The notes below the pieces were generated by a model. The model worked only from the letters and a program-made list of their open reading frames with translations. It was not told the DNA's origin and searched no databases. From Effrenium voratum (Eukaryota; Sar; Dinophyceae; Suessiales; Symbiodiniaceae): 64,000 bases of DNA. Location: assembly GCA_963377175.1 (NCBI GenBank), contig CAUJNA010002824.1, positions 747,475-811,474 of the forward strand. The letters run 5' to 3'. Shown one piece after another: positions 10,008 to 20,147 of the stretch. Each line of letters opens with the position of its first letter. The first letter of the stretch is position 1. The position numbers and the translations under genes were made by a program.

Positions 10008-10630
10008 TCATTGCGCTGCATCGTCCTCGTCTTGCTGCGTGCACTTGCGCAGCCATAGGATGCAGTCAAACCGCCACACCTGGCTCGCGCGGGCTGCACT
10101 TGTTGGCTCCAGAGGCTCCCACGTGCCCTCATGCCCCGCCGGACTCCCAGCGGCCTCGAACGCATCTGCCCAGCTACGGCACGGGAGTCTCTCGCCGGCG
10201 TGCATGTTCAAGTCGCCAGCAAGGATGCAAGCATCCACTTCCAAGCCCTGCATTCTTGCGAAGCACGACGCGAGCTCTGTCTGCCGCAGAGACATGCTGT
10301 CTCTCGACGAAGTCAAGTGGGCCGTGGACACACAAACTCAAGCCCCGTTGAAAAAAGCTGCAGGTGTACTTGCAGCATGCTGCGACTGAGAGGGGCCCGC
10401 CACCGGCAAAACACTGACACGAAGCCGACGTGCTCACACGTCGAAGCCTTCCTCGCTGCAGCGGCCTCTTTGCACAGGGCTGGCCACGCTGAAGCCGGAG
10501 GCTGCGGCCAGCGCGTGCAGGCAAGCCAGGCATGAAGAAGTCACCTCCTGCAAGCCACGTCCAGCTCCTCCAGAAGCGCCGCAAACTCGGCGTCTGGGTC
10601 GCGCCGGTTCATGTTGAACGTCAGCATCCG
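10008..10630 (-). pseudogene. Endonuclease/exonuclease/phosphatase (EEP) domain gene fragment
   Basis: On the minus strand a first piece near 10560-10625 reads VRMLTFNMNRR, the N-terminal asparagine motif of EEP enzymes. A second open piece at 10008-10331 contains HLTSSRDSMSLRQTELASC, then ILAGDLNMHAGE (the GDxN motif) and RFDCIL, all in family order. The pieces are in different frames about 230 bp apart, so an intron or decay separates them. EEP folds cut phosphodiesters in RNA processing, repair or LINE retrotransposition; which one applies here cannot be told. GC content is high, unlike the viral blocks. Confidence 0.5.
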
Positions 10631-11024
10631 AACCTCGGCCTGCGCGTTGCAGCACGTGCGTCTGCGTCGGTCTGGGACGCTGGCTCGCACTCTGCCAGCA
10701 GAGGCGGAAACTCGACCGGCTGGCCGCCGTGGCGATCGCGCATGTTGCACGTGTCGGTCAGCCGTCGATACCACTTCCGACGCGCCTGCCGAACCAGCTG
10801 GCAGTTGTTCCTCATGAGCAGCGCCTTTTCCGCCACGCCGATGGCCAGGCGGCGAAGCAGAGCGACCCTGCTGGGAGAGCTGCCGCGTCTCCCTGCGGCC
10901 CTCGCTATCCAACTGAAAGCACATGCTGACCGATGAGGGAAACACTGGCACAAAGTCCTTGTCGGGGGCCAGTGCGTGCTGCGCGGGCGCGCAGCTCGCG
11001 GCCGAGCGCCGCTCTGGCTGGCGT

Positions 11025-11640
11025 ACTACTTTCGTACTTAAAAGTTGCGATTCTCGAGCCCCAGCTGTGGAAGTGGACTTCACGTACTACTTTCGTTCTT
11101 GAAAGTTGCGATTTCGAGCCCCGGCTGCGAAAGTGGACTTCGCGTACTACTTTCGTACTTAAAAGTTGCGATTTTCGAGCTCCAGCGGCGACAGTGGACT
11201 TCGCGTACTACTTTCGTACTTGAAAGTTGCGATTTTCAAGCCCCAGCTTCCAACTTCGCGTACTACTTTTGTACTTAAAAGTTGCGATCTTCGAGCCTCA
11301 GCTGCGAAAGTGGGCTTCACGTACTACTTTCGTACTTGAAAGTTGCCCCAGCTGCGGATGTGGACTTCATGTACTACTTTCGTACTTAAAAGTTGCGATT
11401 TTCGAGTTCCGCTGCGAAAGTGGACCTCGCGTGCTACTTTCGTACTTAAAAGTTGCGATTTTCGAGTCCCGGCTTTCGTACTGAAAAGTTGTGATTTTCG
11501 AGCCCCAGCTGCGAAAGTGGACTTCACGTACTACTTTCGTACTTAAAAGTTGCGATTTTCGACCCCTAGCTGCAACAGTGGACTTCACGTACTGCTCTCG
11601 TACTTAAAAGTTGCGAGTTTTGCCCAGCTGCGAAAGTAGA
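11025..11640 (+). repeat. Minisatellite of about 58-62-bp units
   Basis: Some ten diverged units each contain ACTACTTTCGTACTTAAAAG, TTGCGATTTTCGAG and AGCTGCGAAAGTGGACTTC. Some units are shortened. The array stops exactly where the AT-rich outer PLV begins, so the left end of that element has been replaced or eroded at the repeat. Confidence 0.9.
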
Positions 11641-12979
11641 CTTATCAATCAAAAAGATAGACTTTTGAACTTCTTTAAAAATAATAGAGCTATGAAATTG
11701 AATATAAGGGCAGAAGGTTTATTTTATCAATATTTTGATGATGATAAAGAAGTAATAAGACATACAGAGATAGTTTATAATTTACCAGCTACAAGGTCTA
11801 ACGTTTATAATGAAACCGATTTGGATGAAGCAATTGAAAAATAAATCAAAGAAATTTTGCTGAACATAGAGAAACTAGAAGGTTCAGCGTCTAATTTACA
11901 ATTTAAAAAATATTATCAATATCCATCCATTATGACAAATATGACCCAACAAGAGCGGGTAGTTATATAGATTTACCAGAATGGATTAAACTAAAAAAGG
12001 CATGTACTAATATCAAACACAAAGATAACAAATGTTTTACATATAGTGTTCAAAGTGTAGTATATGATATAAATAATAAACCGAATTCTCAAGAGATGTT
12101 TCATTACAATAAATTAAACGATGACATTTTGAACTGGGAAGGCGTTAAATTTCCAACTGGTAATAAAGATATTGAACGGTTTGAAGAAAATAATAGTAAG
12201 TTAGTTTCAACCAATGTTTATGAAATTGATGATACATTGAATGACAAAAAATATAATTGATTACAGAACTAAAACAAGAGATGCTAAACATCAAATAAAC
12301 CTTTTGAAAATTGAAAACAAGGATAATAATCATTATGTAGTCATTAAAAATCTAAGTCGTCTTATTGAACTGGCAAACAAACAAAAATGACCAACCAAAA
12401 CATTATTGTCACTATTGTGCTCATGCTTTTACTAGAAAGGAATTACTGGCAAAACATTATGAAAAAGGTTGTATGGCAACACACGGACAACATTTCTAAT
12501 TACCAAAAGCAGGTAGTTATATTGAATTTAAAAAATGCAATACAAAATTAAAATGTCCATTTGTTGTTTATGGAGATTTTGAGTGTATAACTGAAAATTC
12601 CAATAATGGCATCAAGGGCACGTATCAGGAACATAAACCATGCGGTTATATGTTGAATGTTGTGAATTCTATTGATACTACAAGCCAACCTTTTTTATAC
12701 CGTGGAGAGGATTGTTTAGACCACTTTGTAAATAAATTAAGAGAAATTAAAAAAGATATTTTTGATAAAATGAATGTTAATAAACCACTGGATATTACAG
12801 ATGAACAAGAAGCAGAATTTAGAAAAGCTACTGTATGTTCAATATGTAATAAAAAGTTTAAACCAGAAGATACAAAAGTTCTTGACCACTGTCATTTTAC
12901 TGGTGTGTATAGAGGTTGCGCTCACGAAAAATGTAATTTGGATTATTCATTTAGATATTTCAAGATACCAGTATTTTTT
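11641..12979 (+). pseudogene. Protein-primed-type family B DNA polymerase, N-terminal part
   Basis: Degraded frames give the N-terminal region, a C2H2-like stretch near 12400, and the 3'-5' exonuclease start VVYGDFECITE near 12570 (D-F-E motif). Then comes the inserted zinc/His-Me-like module with CSICNKKF, DHCHFTG, RGCAHEKCN (12835-12945), a signature of Polinton and PLV polymerases. Several stops and shifts occur before 12600. The reading frame is cut at KIPVFF by the transposon at 12980 and resumes at 36990. The very N-terminus seems lost at the minisatellite boundary. Confidence 0.85.
12972..12979 (+). repeat. Left target-site duplication of the host transposon
   Basis: TATTTTTT (preceded by G in both copies) directly abuts the terminal repeat and is repeated at 36982-36989. 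Removing the insertion and one copy brings the two polymerase parts together. Confidence 0.85.
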
Positions 12980-13099
12980 GAGAGGGGGACCCCCTCAGCG
13001 TGGGTATTTTCCATGTGAAACGAGTGTTTTTCCGAATTGGGGAGTTGTGTGCAGTTTTATGTGTGTATATATCCTCTGACCGCGATCTGCGCTGCAACT

Positions 13100-13973
13100 T
13101 TGGCCAGCTAGAAAGCATCTCATCCATCTGCATCCTGCACTGAGTCGTCCCACCCTCCACTCTGGGCTAAGATGGCACTTGCAGCAGAAGACATGACCTA
13201 CGAGGATCTCAAGGAGATCGTGGATGTAAATCTTCTGGCAAGCTTCGTATGTTAAACGAAACTTTTCATCTGAACTTTGTCCTGTCATCACCTTATTACC
13301 TGCAACTTTGAGAGGCCCTGCTCCTACATCTGCCCAACTGACAAGCTGGTAACCTTCTTCAGCTGCCTGAACTTAAGCAGCTTTCAGCTCCTACCTGATC
13401 TCAGTCCACCTCTTTCTGTCGTCCCAACTGGCACCTTTGAGCTCATCTGCAGAGAAGACCAACTTCTTGCTTGGATCTTTGGCCCAAAGTGGGACTTGAT
13501 CACTCGTGCCGATTACCAGTGAGGATCGTTTCTTAACTATCATCTCTGCATCTGCAACCAAATGTGCATCTTCAATCTCAGCAACTGGAGCAAGCACCTA
13601 GATGCCAGAGCTTTCTGTCAATATCCTGGAAGGCTGGGCCCGCGCCTGTTCTTCAACTGGTGCCAGGCGAGTAGTCTGATCTTTGCTCAAGTAAGCTGCA
13701 CCTAGCCATTGGATCAGCTTCTCTACATAAGAAGCTGCATACTTTGAGCTCTGCTGGAGCTTGGTCTTTCTCTGTAGGGCACAGTCAGCTTCTTTCAGTC
13801 ATTTCTGCAAAGCTCTGCCCTGACCATGCATCTCTCTGCCCTTGCAACCAGAAGGGCAAAGAACTCTTTCAGCAGCTCATTCTTTGAAACGTTGTGGCTA
13901 TAACTCCTTTCTTTCTGCAACCACTTGCCAAGTTGAGAGATCTCTCTGCTAAACTCTCTCTTTCTCCCTCCAC
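13100..13973 (-). pseudogene. Transposase-like gene of the host transposon, C-terminal part
   Basis: Minus-strand frames near 13391-13597 contain TSDQVPLWAKDPSKKLVF and KGASWDDRKRW, a pattern I associate with dinoflagellate DDE-type transposases. Frame 13795-13980 contains GGRKREFSREISQLGKW. Several shifts break it. The PLV enters at 13973/35785. On the other side the minus-strand frame reads RFARAASG, and the two sides match in frame sense once the target duplication is reduced to one copy. The family is uncertain. Confidence 0.45.
13969..13973 (+). repeat. Left target-site duplication of the inner PLV
   Basis: TCCAC borders the left terminal repeat and is repeated at 35785-35789. Five to six bp is typical of elements that use retroviral-type integrases of the Polinton kind. 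Confidence 0.7.
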
Positions 13974-14368
13974 AGTTAGACCAGACCTTGCCCATCTTTT
14001 TTCTATAAAAAATCCCGGGACCCCCCCCACACTTTCAGCAACATTTTAAAACAGCACCTCAAACAGCACATTTTCAAAAATCAACATTTTAAAGCAGGTA
14101 ATTTCCTAGTAAGTTCATCCATATTTTAAAAAAGAAATTTTAAAAAATAAATTTTAAAATATAAATTTTAAAAAATAAATTTTCAAAAAAAATAAATTTT
14201 AAAAAATAAAGTAAAAAATAAATTTTACAAAAAATTAAAAAATAAATTTTACAAAAAATAAAAATAAATTTTCAAAAAAAATTATTCCAAAAATTATGAT
14301 AAATTATTTTACAATAAATTTTTATCACAAATTTTGTAGACATATTATGGGCAAGGTCTGGTTCATTC
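13974..14368 (+). repeat. Left terminal inverted repeat of the inner PLV
   Basis: It is the reverse complement of 35376-35780 apart from small indels in A/T and C runs. The outer edge reads AGTTAGACCAGACCTTGCCC and the inner edge GGGCAAGGTCTGGTTCATTC, so the repeat is itself bounded by inverted copies of CCAGACCTTGCCCAT. The interior has a run of C (position about 14025) and many AAATTTTAAAAAATA units. Confidence 0.95.
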
Positions 14369-14373
14369 GTTTT

Positions 14374-14967
14374 TTACGGGCACCATTCTTTCTTAATTCT
14401 TTCTATTATTTTATCACACGTTGTTTCATTATAAATATTACTTCCTATTTGTTTTCTAAACATTCCCATTATTCCAATTGCACGTGTTATTGTATATCTA
14501 AGTTCGTGAGTTTTATACTCATCATTTAAAAACTCATTTAAAAAATCAAACAGTATAACATATTTTAAACGTTTAATATTAAAAGAAACGTTATATATTT
14601 TTTTTACCATACTATAATACTTAAAAATAAAATCATTATTATATCCTTCGTCATCACACTCAGTTAGTAAATTATCAAGCCCTTCTATAGTTAAGAAATT
14701 ATTCATTACAATAAACACAAATATTTCTAAATCATCATCAAGAGTTTCATTATTTATAATATCAATATCTTTGTTATTCATATCATCAATTTTGTTTATA
14801 ATTCTATTGCAATTATTGCATATCATATATTGACAAATATTATTACAAACGCCATTTGTAAAACCGCGTTCAATTGGTAATTTGAGCATTTCACAGTCTT
14901 TGCATTTATAACTCATAAACCTTTTTTTCAATATATTTTTAGCATCGTGGACTGTATCACTCATCAA
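14374..14967 (-). CDS. Left-terminal zinc-motif PLV protein
   Basis: A 197-residue protein (or 196 from the second ATG). The N-terminus has CKDC (about residue 22) and, about 25 residues later, ICQYMICNNC, a two-pair cysteine module shared with the proteins at 21094 and 34755. The rest is rich in Asn, Asp, Ile and aromatic residues with no family I know. The stop codon lies only 5 bp from the left terminal repeat, mirroring the right-end gene, which stops inside its repeat edge. The early-type motif lies 21 nt upstream of the start. A regulatory or DNA-binding role is possible but inferred. Confidence 0.75.
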   Translation of the reverse strand: MMSDTVHDAKNILKKRFMSYKCKDCEMLKLPIERGFTNGVCNNICQYMICNNCNRIINKIDDMNNKDIDIINNETLDDDLEIFVFIVMNNFLTIEGLDNLLTECDDEGYNNDFIFKYYSMVKKIYNVSFNIKRLKYVILFDFLNEFLNDEYKTHELRYTITRAIGIMGMFRKQIGSNIYNETTCDKIIERIKKEWCP

Positions 14968-14987
14968 ACTATATAATAGTATTATAA

Positions 14988-15016
14988 AATATTTCTTTAA
15001 ATACTTTTTACAAGAA
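14988..15016 (-). promoter_or_regulatory. PLV early-type promoter motif
   Basis: On the minus strand TTCTTGTAAAAA then GTATTTAAAGAAATATTT, ending 21 nt before the ATG at 14967. This is one of the clearest copies of the element-wide motif. Confidence 0.75.
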
Positions 15017-15092
15017 TTTTAATTTTAAATTAAAATTAAATTAATAAATTAAAATTATAATTATATTATCATAATTAAATTAAAAATTATTA
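15017..15092. other. A/T-only intergenic spacer
   Basis: It contains almost only A and T, between the end of the polymerase-helicase gene and the promoter of the terminal gene. No structure stands out. Confidence 0.5.
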
Positions 15093-16385
15093 TCATTTAC
15101 AACTACAAAAACAGAATTTACAAAATGGGATGATATTTTCTATTGTATGAGTTAATTCATTATCTTTTCGTTGTGCTGTTAGATTTGTAATGATATTACC
15201 ATTTTTCATATCAATAGTAAAACCACATCCGCAGTAATTACATTGATTATTTATATTATCTAGAAACCATTGAGTATTTACATAACCTTCTCTAGGTATG
15301 CTTCTTTTTGCTTTCCTGTCTTGTTCCTTATAATTCAAAATTTTCCTTTCAAAATAACTCATAATACATTTTTGATTAAATACATCATCAACATCCTTTG
15401 TATATTTATAAAATTTGACTTTGTTTAAATCACGAGCACGTGTTACCGCTGTAAAAATCCATTCTGGATAATTCTTTACCAAAAAATGATTATAATCAAA
15501 AATTGTTATGGTGTCATCAATGCTACTACCTTGAGTAGAATGACATGTAGAGCAAGAAGAAAATATAAAATTGCTTCTTATTTTAGCAATTTCTACGGAT
15601 TGTAAAATTTCGGTTTTTACATTTTTTAATGTAAATATTCCATCACTTCCAATATGAACTATTTTATATTTGAAATTTACATTAAAAACTGATGTTTTAG
15701 TTTTAGTATATTCTCTACAAATTAAAAATTCTCCTACTTCATATTCATCTTTTCTATTTTCTAATTTTCTAATTTCATTTGATACATTTTTACAAGTTGT
15801 ATTTAAAAATGCTATGTTGTTTTTGGAACTACTTATGTCTGTGGTGTATTCAAAATATTTTTCAATAATAGTTTTAATTGGTAATTTATTAATAAAAATA
15901 TCATATTTTATATTCTTGAGTTTATCCTTATCTTCCTGTGTGTTAAGTCTCTTACATTCTTTCAATATTATATTATGTGTAAAAATATTATCTATAATAT
16001 TGTCAGTGTATAATTCATAGTCTTGAGTATTTGTTATTTCTTGCACTGGTTTTAATTGCTTGGTGTCTCCTGTTGCTATTATAATTTTGTTGTGCTTATT
16101 CTGTTCTACAAATTGTTTTATTCTCCAGTATATATTTAAATTACTAAAATAGATTTCATCAAATACTATTACATCAAATTCTGTAAAATCAAATGGTTCT
16201 AATTTAGCATCTCCATAATTAATACCAAAGAATTTATTTATCGTCATTGCTTCTCCTTCAAATGCCTGTAATAGTTTATTAGTAGGACAAATAAAAATTA
16301 CCATTATAATTTTTATCAACCATTTTTTGACATATATATGATTTTCCTGTGCCCGGTAGTTCACCTCTGATCATAATAGGATTAT
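15093..16385 (-). CDS. SF1 (Pif1/RecD-like) helicase and HNH-like C-terminal part of the fusion protein
   Basis: Helicase motifs appear in order: Walker A GELPGTGKSYIC in the frame just upstream (16348-16383), then after a one-base shift near 16310 motif II DVIVFDEIYFSN, motif III ATGDTKQLKPVQ, motif V TCHSTQGSS and motif VI FTAVTRARD. The order and the GD-x2-QL and VTRAR forms are those of SF1B helicases. The last 50 residues hold CNYCG, a conserved Arg/Asp-His-Asn stretch and CKFC, like a zinc-stabilised HNH nuclease. The apparent ATG at 16364 is not the true start; the protein continues from upstream. Confidence 0.8.
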
Positions 16386-19280
16386 TCTGTTTAACAATCT
16401 CTATAATGTTATCAGTGTCGTATTCATCTTTAATATCAATAGTTTTACTTTCATAAACTGGTTTTTTATTAATTCATTATTTACAACGTTAAATTTTACC
16501 GTAGGTAAATTAATTTCATCTCTCTGCTTTGAAACTTTCCAACCTCCTATATCATCATGAAATTCTAATAATTGCTTTGTTTTTTCTTCATTGCATGTAT
16601 CAATTACAAAAGCATCTGTTTTTACACTATATATATTAATATTATTAGTTATTAGTGTCTTAAAGTCTTGGTTCATTTTAAAATTGTGATGTTGTAAAAG
16701 TAGTTCTTTAATATATCTATATCCGTTTCTTAATACTGCCTTATCCTTCAAATTCAATATATAATATGATGCCTTTACATCCCATTCATCCTCATCAAAT
16801 CCATAATATGTTGTAGTTGCGCCTCCTTCGTCGTCATATTCGGTTATCATTTCGGGATATTCGCTTATAATATGCGATAACTTATTAATTTTACCTCCGT
16901 ATTCTGTTTGATAATGGACTGCTTCATCAATACTTTTAAATAAAATACTTTGATGTGCTGTAGCGCCTCCTTTTTCTAATAATCCAAAATTTACATTTGC
17001 TATTAACTTTTTAATTAGTTTATCTAATGCTTCGTCATGTTCATCTATATTTGTTTGTAAAAGTTCATTAATAATATTTGTATATTCAACCTTATGAATA
17101 AATGAAGGTTGTTGATTTTGTGTGTCTTATTCTCATTGATGAATTCCTTCAAAAACTTGCCATATACTAGATTATATTTTTTGTTGAAAAATAAGTTGTG
17201 ATTACCACTTATTACAATGTTTCTAATTGCTTGTTTTAATTCATCAGGATTTAAAAACAAACTTAAATCATGTGTTTTACGAAATTCTATATAAGTAGCA
17301 ACGTCAATACCTTTACTATATGCAATAGAATATATCATCTGCTTGGTGTGTTGATTTTTCTCTATTAGTTCCTTAATGCTGTCCATTGTTGTTTTTAACG
17401 GTCTTACATTTGTATCTATAGTTTCAACATAATATAAAGTTAATTCATGGAGCTCATCTATTTTAATTTCATCGTTGTATTTTTTCCAATGGTCAAACTG
17501 GTTAAATACTGGTATTTCCCTAATATTAAAAAAACCTTTAGTAAATGCTTTATTTACATCTATTTCTGTTTTATAAACTAAATTGATATTACTCAATAAT
17601 AACCCCGAAGGTGCTATACTTCTTGTTTCATTTAATATTTTAATATCAATGTCGTTATAAAAGGATTTATGCGATGACATGAATAAGGATTTATTGAAAT
17701 TAAACATTGCTTTGTTCATATTGTTGTATGTAGTTTCATTGCTAACTGCAATCCATCCATCACCGGAAGATTTAATTAAATTTTGAGTTTTTATGATATA
17801 TGTTATCTTGTTCAATCTTAATCTTATTTCATCAATAATACCTGTGTATTTAATTCTGGGTTCATATCCAATATTCAACAACTGGAATAATAATTCTGCC
17901 AAATTATTATTTTCAGGCACTAAATATATTTCCTTTGTTTTATCATCAGTTTTAATTTTAAGTATATCATCTATACATTTAATCATTTTGTATTGTGGCG
18001 GTTCTTCTCTTTCATTTATATAATAATCAGTGTGTGCCTTTATAGTGGGTAGTTTTGTTATTAATTGCTTCTGTTGTATCTTACTTAAATCATGGTTTAA
18101 TGTGTAAATATGGTTATTCTTCACCATTGCGTAAAAGTTTTTATATGGTGGTTTCTCTTTTCTGGTTCATACTTATAAATAACTTCATTTACAAAATTGA
18201 AAATTCTAACTTGAATATTAAACTTTTTGAATACTGCTTCCATTTCTTGAATGGTTGCTCCTACCTCCTTAAAATCATCCCTACCTATGATTTCAATAAT
18301 TTTGTCTCTGGTTAGTCTGTTGCGGGTTTTTTCATTCATGATCGTATCACTGTAAAAATCAGTTAATGAATTTATCCAACATTCATTGTCTATATAATTA
18401 CCTTTCTTGATTGCCTTTTGTATAGTGCCCTCGCTCATTTTAATAGGTGTGTGTATATATTTATGATAAATTGATACGTTTGTAGCATCCCTTAAGTTTT
18501 CGGTTAATATATTAAACTTTTCGCCGTTTTTATTCATCACTTCCACTGATAATATTTTGACACATTCAATATCATTATAAAATTCTGTCATTTCTCTATA
18601 TATTTCATTAAAATCTTCATCTGTTGTTAATAGATTTATTGTGTCAGTAAATTCGTCATTTGGTGTATCATTATTGCTTCCATATCGTATATCCGAGTTG
18701 CCTAAGTATTTAAATATCCTTTTTTTTTTATAATATCTGTTGAAATTGTTCGTGCTTGAATTGTAACATTAAGATTATCAAAAGTTTTTGTGTAAAAATT
18801 CATTAGTCTGTGTTTAAAAGCAGGTTTAGATTTTATCTTTGTATCTTTGTTTACCTCTCTTGCTGTATACAACATAAATTGAATAAAATAAGTTTTTGTT
18901 TTATATCTCGCGCTCAACTCATTACCTTTTGTTTTCCTATACTCTATACCTTTTGTTTTCCTATATTGTTTAATCCCTGCTTCATCTTCTTCTTTGTTTT
19001 TTGCTCTTGCTTCTGCCATTCTTTCATTTAATGGTTGTGTATCCTTGATCTTTTTGATATTATCTTTGTATTTTTGAAATGCTTTGTCATAAACCTTTTT
19101 GTCTGTAGATGTTAAACCCTTGATATAATTTTCTGCCGTTGCTACATTTGATAACTTTCTTTCAGTGTAAAGTTTAATAATCTCATCAACCCTTTTTTTA
19201 GTTGCATTATTTGCGCTCTGTGTTGAATTTCTTTTGAGTTTGTTTAACTCGTTTATATTACGCTGTAAAAACTTACTCAT
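15093..19280 (-). CDS. Polymerase-helicase fusion replication protein (frameshifted)
   Basis: Minus-strand frames from 19280 to 15093 form one protein of about 1,390 residues, broken by about four single-base shifts, several at homopolymers. In order they give an unrecognised basic N-terminal region, and a divergent family B polymerase with motif A-like EIDVNKAFT (about 17560), motif B-like KKLIANVNFGLLEK (about 17010) and motif C-like SVKTDAFVID (about 16616). These are followed by an SF1 helicase (Walker A GELPGTGKSYIC near 16350) and a C-terminal cysteine/HNH-like module. It would copy the element DNA with unwinding on the same chain. It has the early-type promoter. This replaces the protein-primed PolB of the outer PLV. 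The polymerase assignment comes from motif order and spacing, not from a search. Confidence 0.65.
18121..19280 (-). CDS. N-terminal region of the polymerase-helicase fusion
   Basis: Two frames (19280-18702 and about 18700-18121) join through a shift in a run of eleven or so A/T bases near 18720. The first starts MSKFLQRNINELNKLKR and is lysine-rich and helical. The second contains ECWINSLTDFYSDTIM and a stretch with GATIQEMEAVFKKFNIQVRIF, then runs into the frame starting MVKNNHIYTLNHDL. I recognise no named domain. Placement before a polymerase core suggests an exonuclease-like or priming region, but I see no D-x-E motif. Confidence 0.55.
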
Positions 19281-19307
19281 AATATAATCTATATATTTAT
19301 ATTATAA

Positions 19308-19337
19308 AATATTTCTTTAAATAACTTTTTTACAAGA
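19308..19337 (-). promoter_or_regulatory. PLV early-type promoter motif
   Basis: On the minus strand TTCTTGTAAAAAAG then TTATTTAAAGAAATATTT, ending 28 nt before the polymerase-helicase start at 19280. Confidence 0.75.
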
Positions 19338-19413
19338 AAATTTTTATAATAAAAATTCTATATATTTTTTAAACTTTCAAAATGAATTTTATAATTGGTA
19401 TTATAAAATCCAT

Positions 19414-20100
19414 TTATTGGTTCATCAATTCAATGTGTTTCTTTGTTTTATTATGTTTTGTCATTCTGCACTTTTTGACTTTACATTGGCAGGTTTCACA
19501 TAGTATTTCTATTTGACTATATGCTTTGTCCATTTCTTTTTTTCTCTCCTTGTTATTCTCTCTCCACCTCTTGCTATATTCAGTATTGTATTCAGGGTTT
19601 CTGTCTTTCCATTCCTTAACATATGCTTTCCTTTTTTCTGGGTCTTCCCTATATCTTTGCCGGTCTTGTTCCCTTACCCTTTCTAAATTGTTGTCTCTAA
19701 ATTCCTTTTCTTTTTGTCTTATGATTTCTCTGTTGTTTTCTCTGTATTCTGCCATTTTGCCTTTTTGCTCTTCTACATTATCTTGATACCAGGTTTTAGC
19801 ATTTCTTCCCGCTACTTTTTGATTTAGTGTTCCTATTGTTCTTATCCATTCTCCTTCTCTTGCTGTCAGTTCCTCCTTGCTATTGCAGGGGTAGTGCTCA
19901 ATTAATTCAATATAGAAATTGTCCTTACCGTGTTTCAACATATGCTGATAAATTCTGTAGTTTTGCTTGGTTTCGCACTTGCTTCTATGTTTTGCCATTC
20001 TCTGCGTCAGTTTTTCAACGGTTGAACCTATGTAGATTTCATCATCTAATGAATTCAATATTTTGTAAATTTTTGATTTTTGATATTTACTATCAGTCAT
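19414..20100 (-). CDS. GIY-YIG endonuclease with C-terminal zinc finger
   Basis: A 228-residue intact frame. The GIY-YIG fold is at residues 8-100: YKI at about 12, EIYIGST at about 22, the catalytic arginine in QRMAKH and the glutamate in REGEWI. A long charged helical stretch of about 90 residues follows. The C-terminus has CETCQCKV...H...H, a zinc finger that could bind DNA. GIY-YIG nucleases nick DNA in homing elements, repair or viral genome processing. It sits between the replication gene and the integrase on the same strand and may share their transcript, as no early-type motif precedes it. Confidence 0.85.
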   Translation of the reverse strand: MTDSKYQKSKIYKILNSLDDEIYIGSTVEKLTQRMAKHRSKCETKQNYRIYQHMLKHGKDNFYIELIEHYPCNSKEELTAREGEWIRTIGTLNQKVAGRNAKTWYQDNVEEQKGKMAEYRENNREIIRQKEKEFRDNNLERVREQDRQRYREDPEKRKAYVKEWKDRNPEYNTEYSKRWRENNKERKKEMDKAYSQIEILCETCQCKVKKCRMTKHNKTKKHIELMNQ

Positions 20101-20147
20101 ATGTCATATAATGGTAATATATCTTTATATATCTTTTCTACAGCATT

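Noticed and set aside
9711..10389. Serine/phenylalanine- or lysine/glutamate-repeat frames
   Set aside because: Artefacts of the TTTC tetranucleotide repeat.
11025..11640. Possible terminal repeat of the outer PLV
   Set aside because: Composition is host-like and no matching copy exists at the right edge near 43.2 kb.
14296..14529. Plus-strand open frame across the left terminal repeat
   Set aside because: It runs antisense to the terminal gene and into A/T-only repeat sequence; low-complexity shadow.
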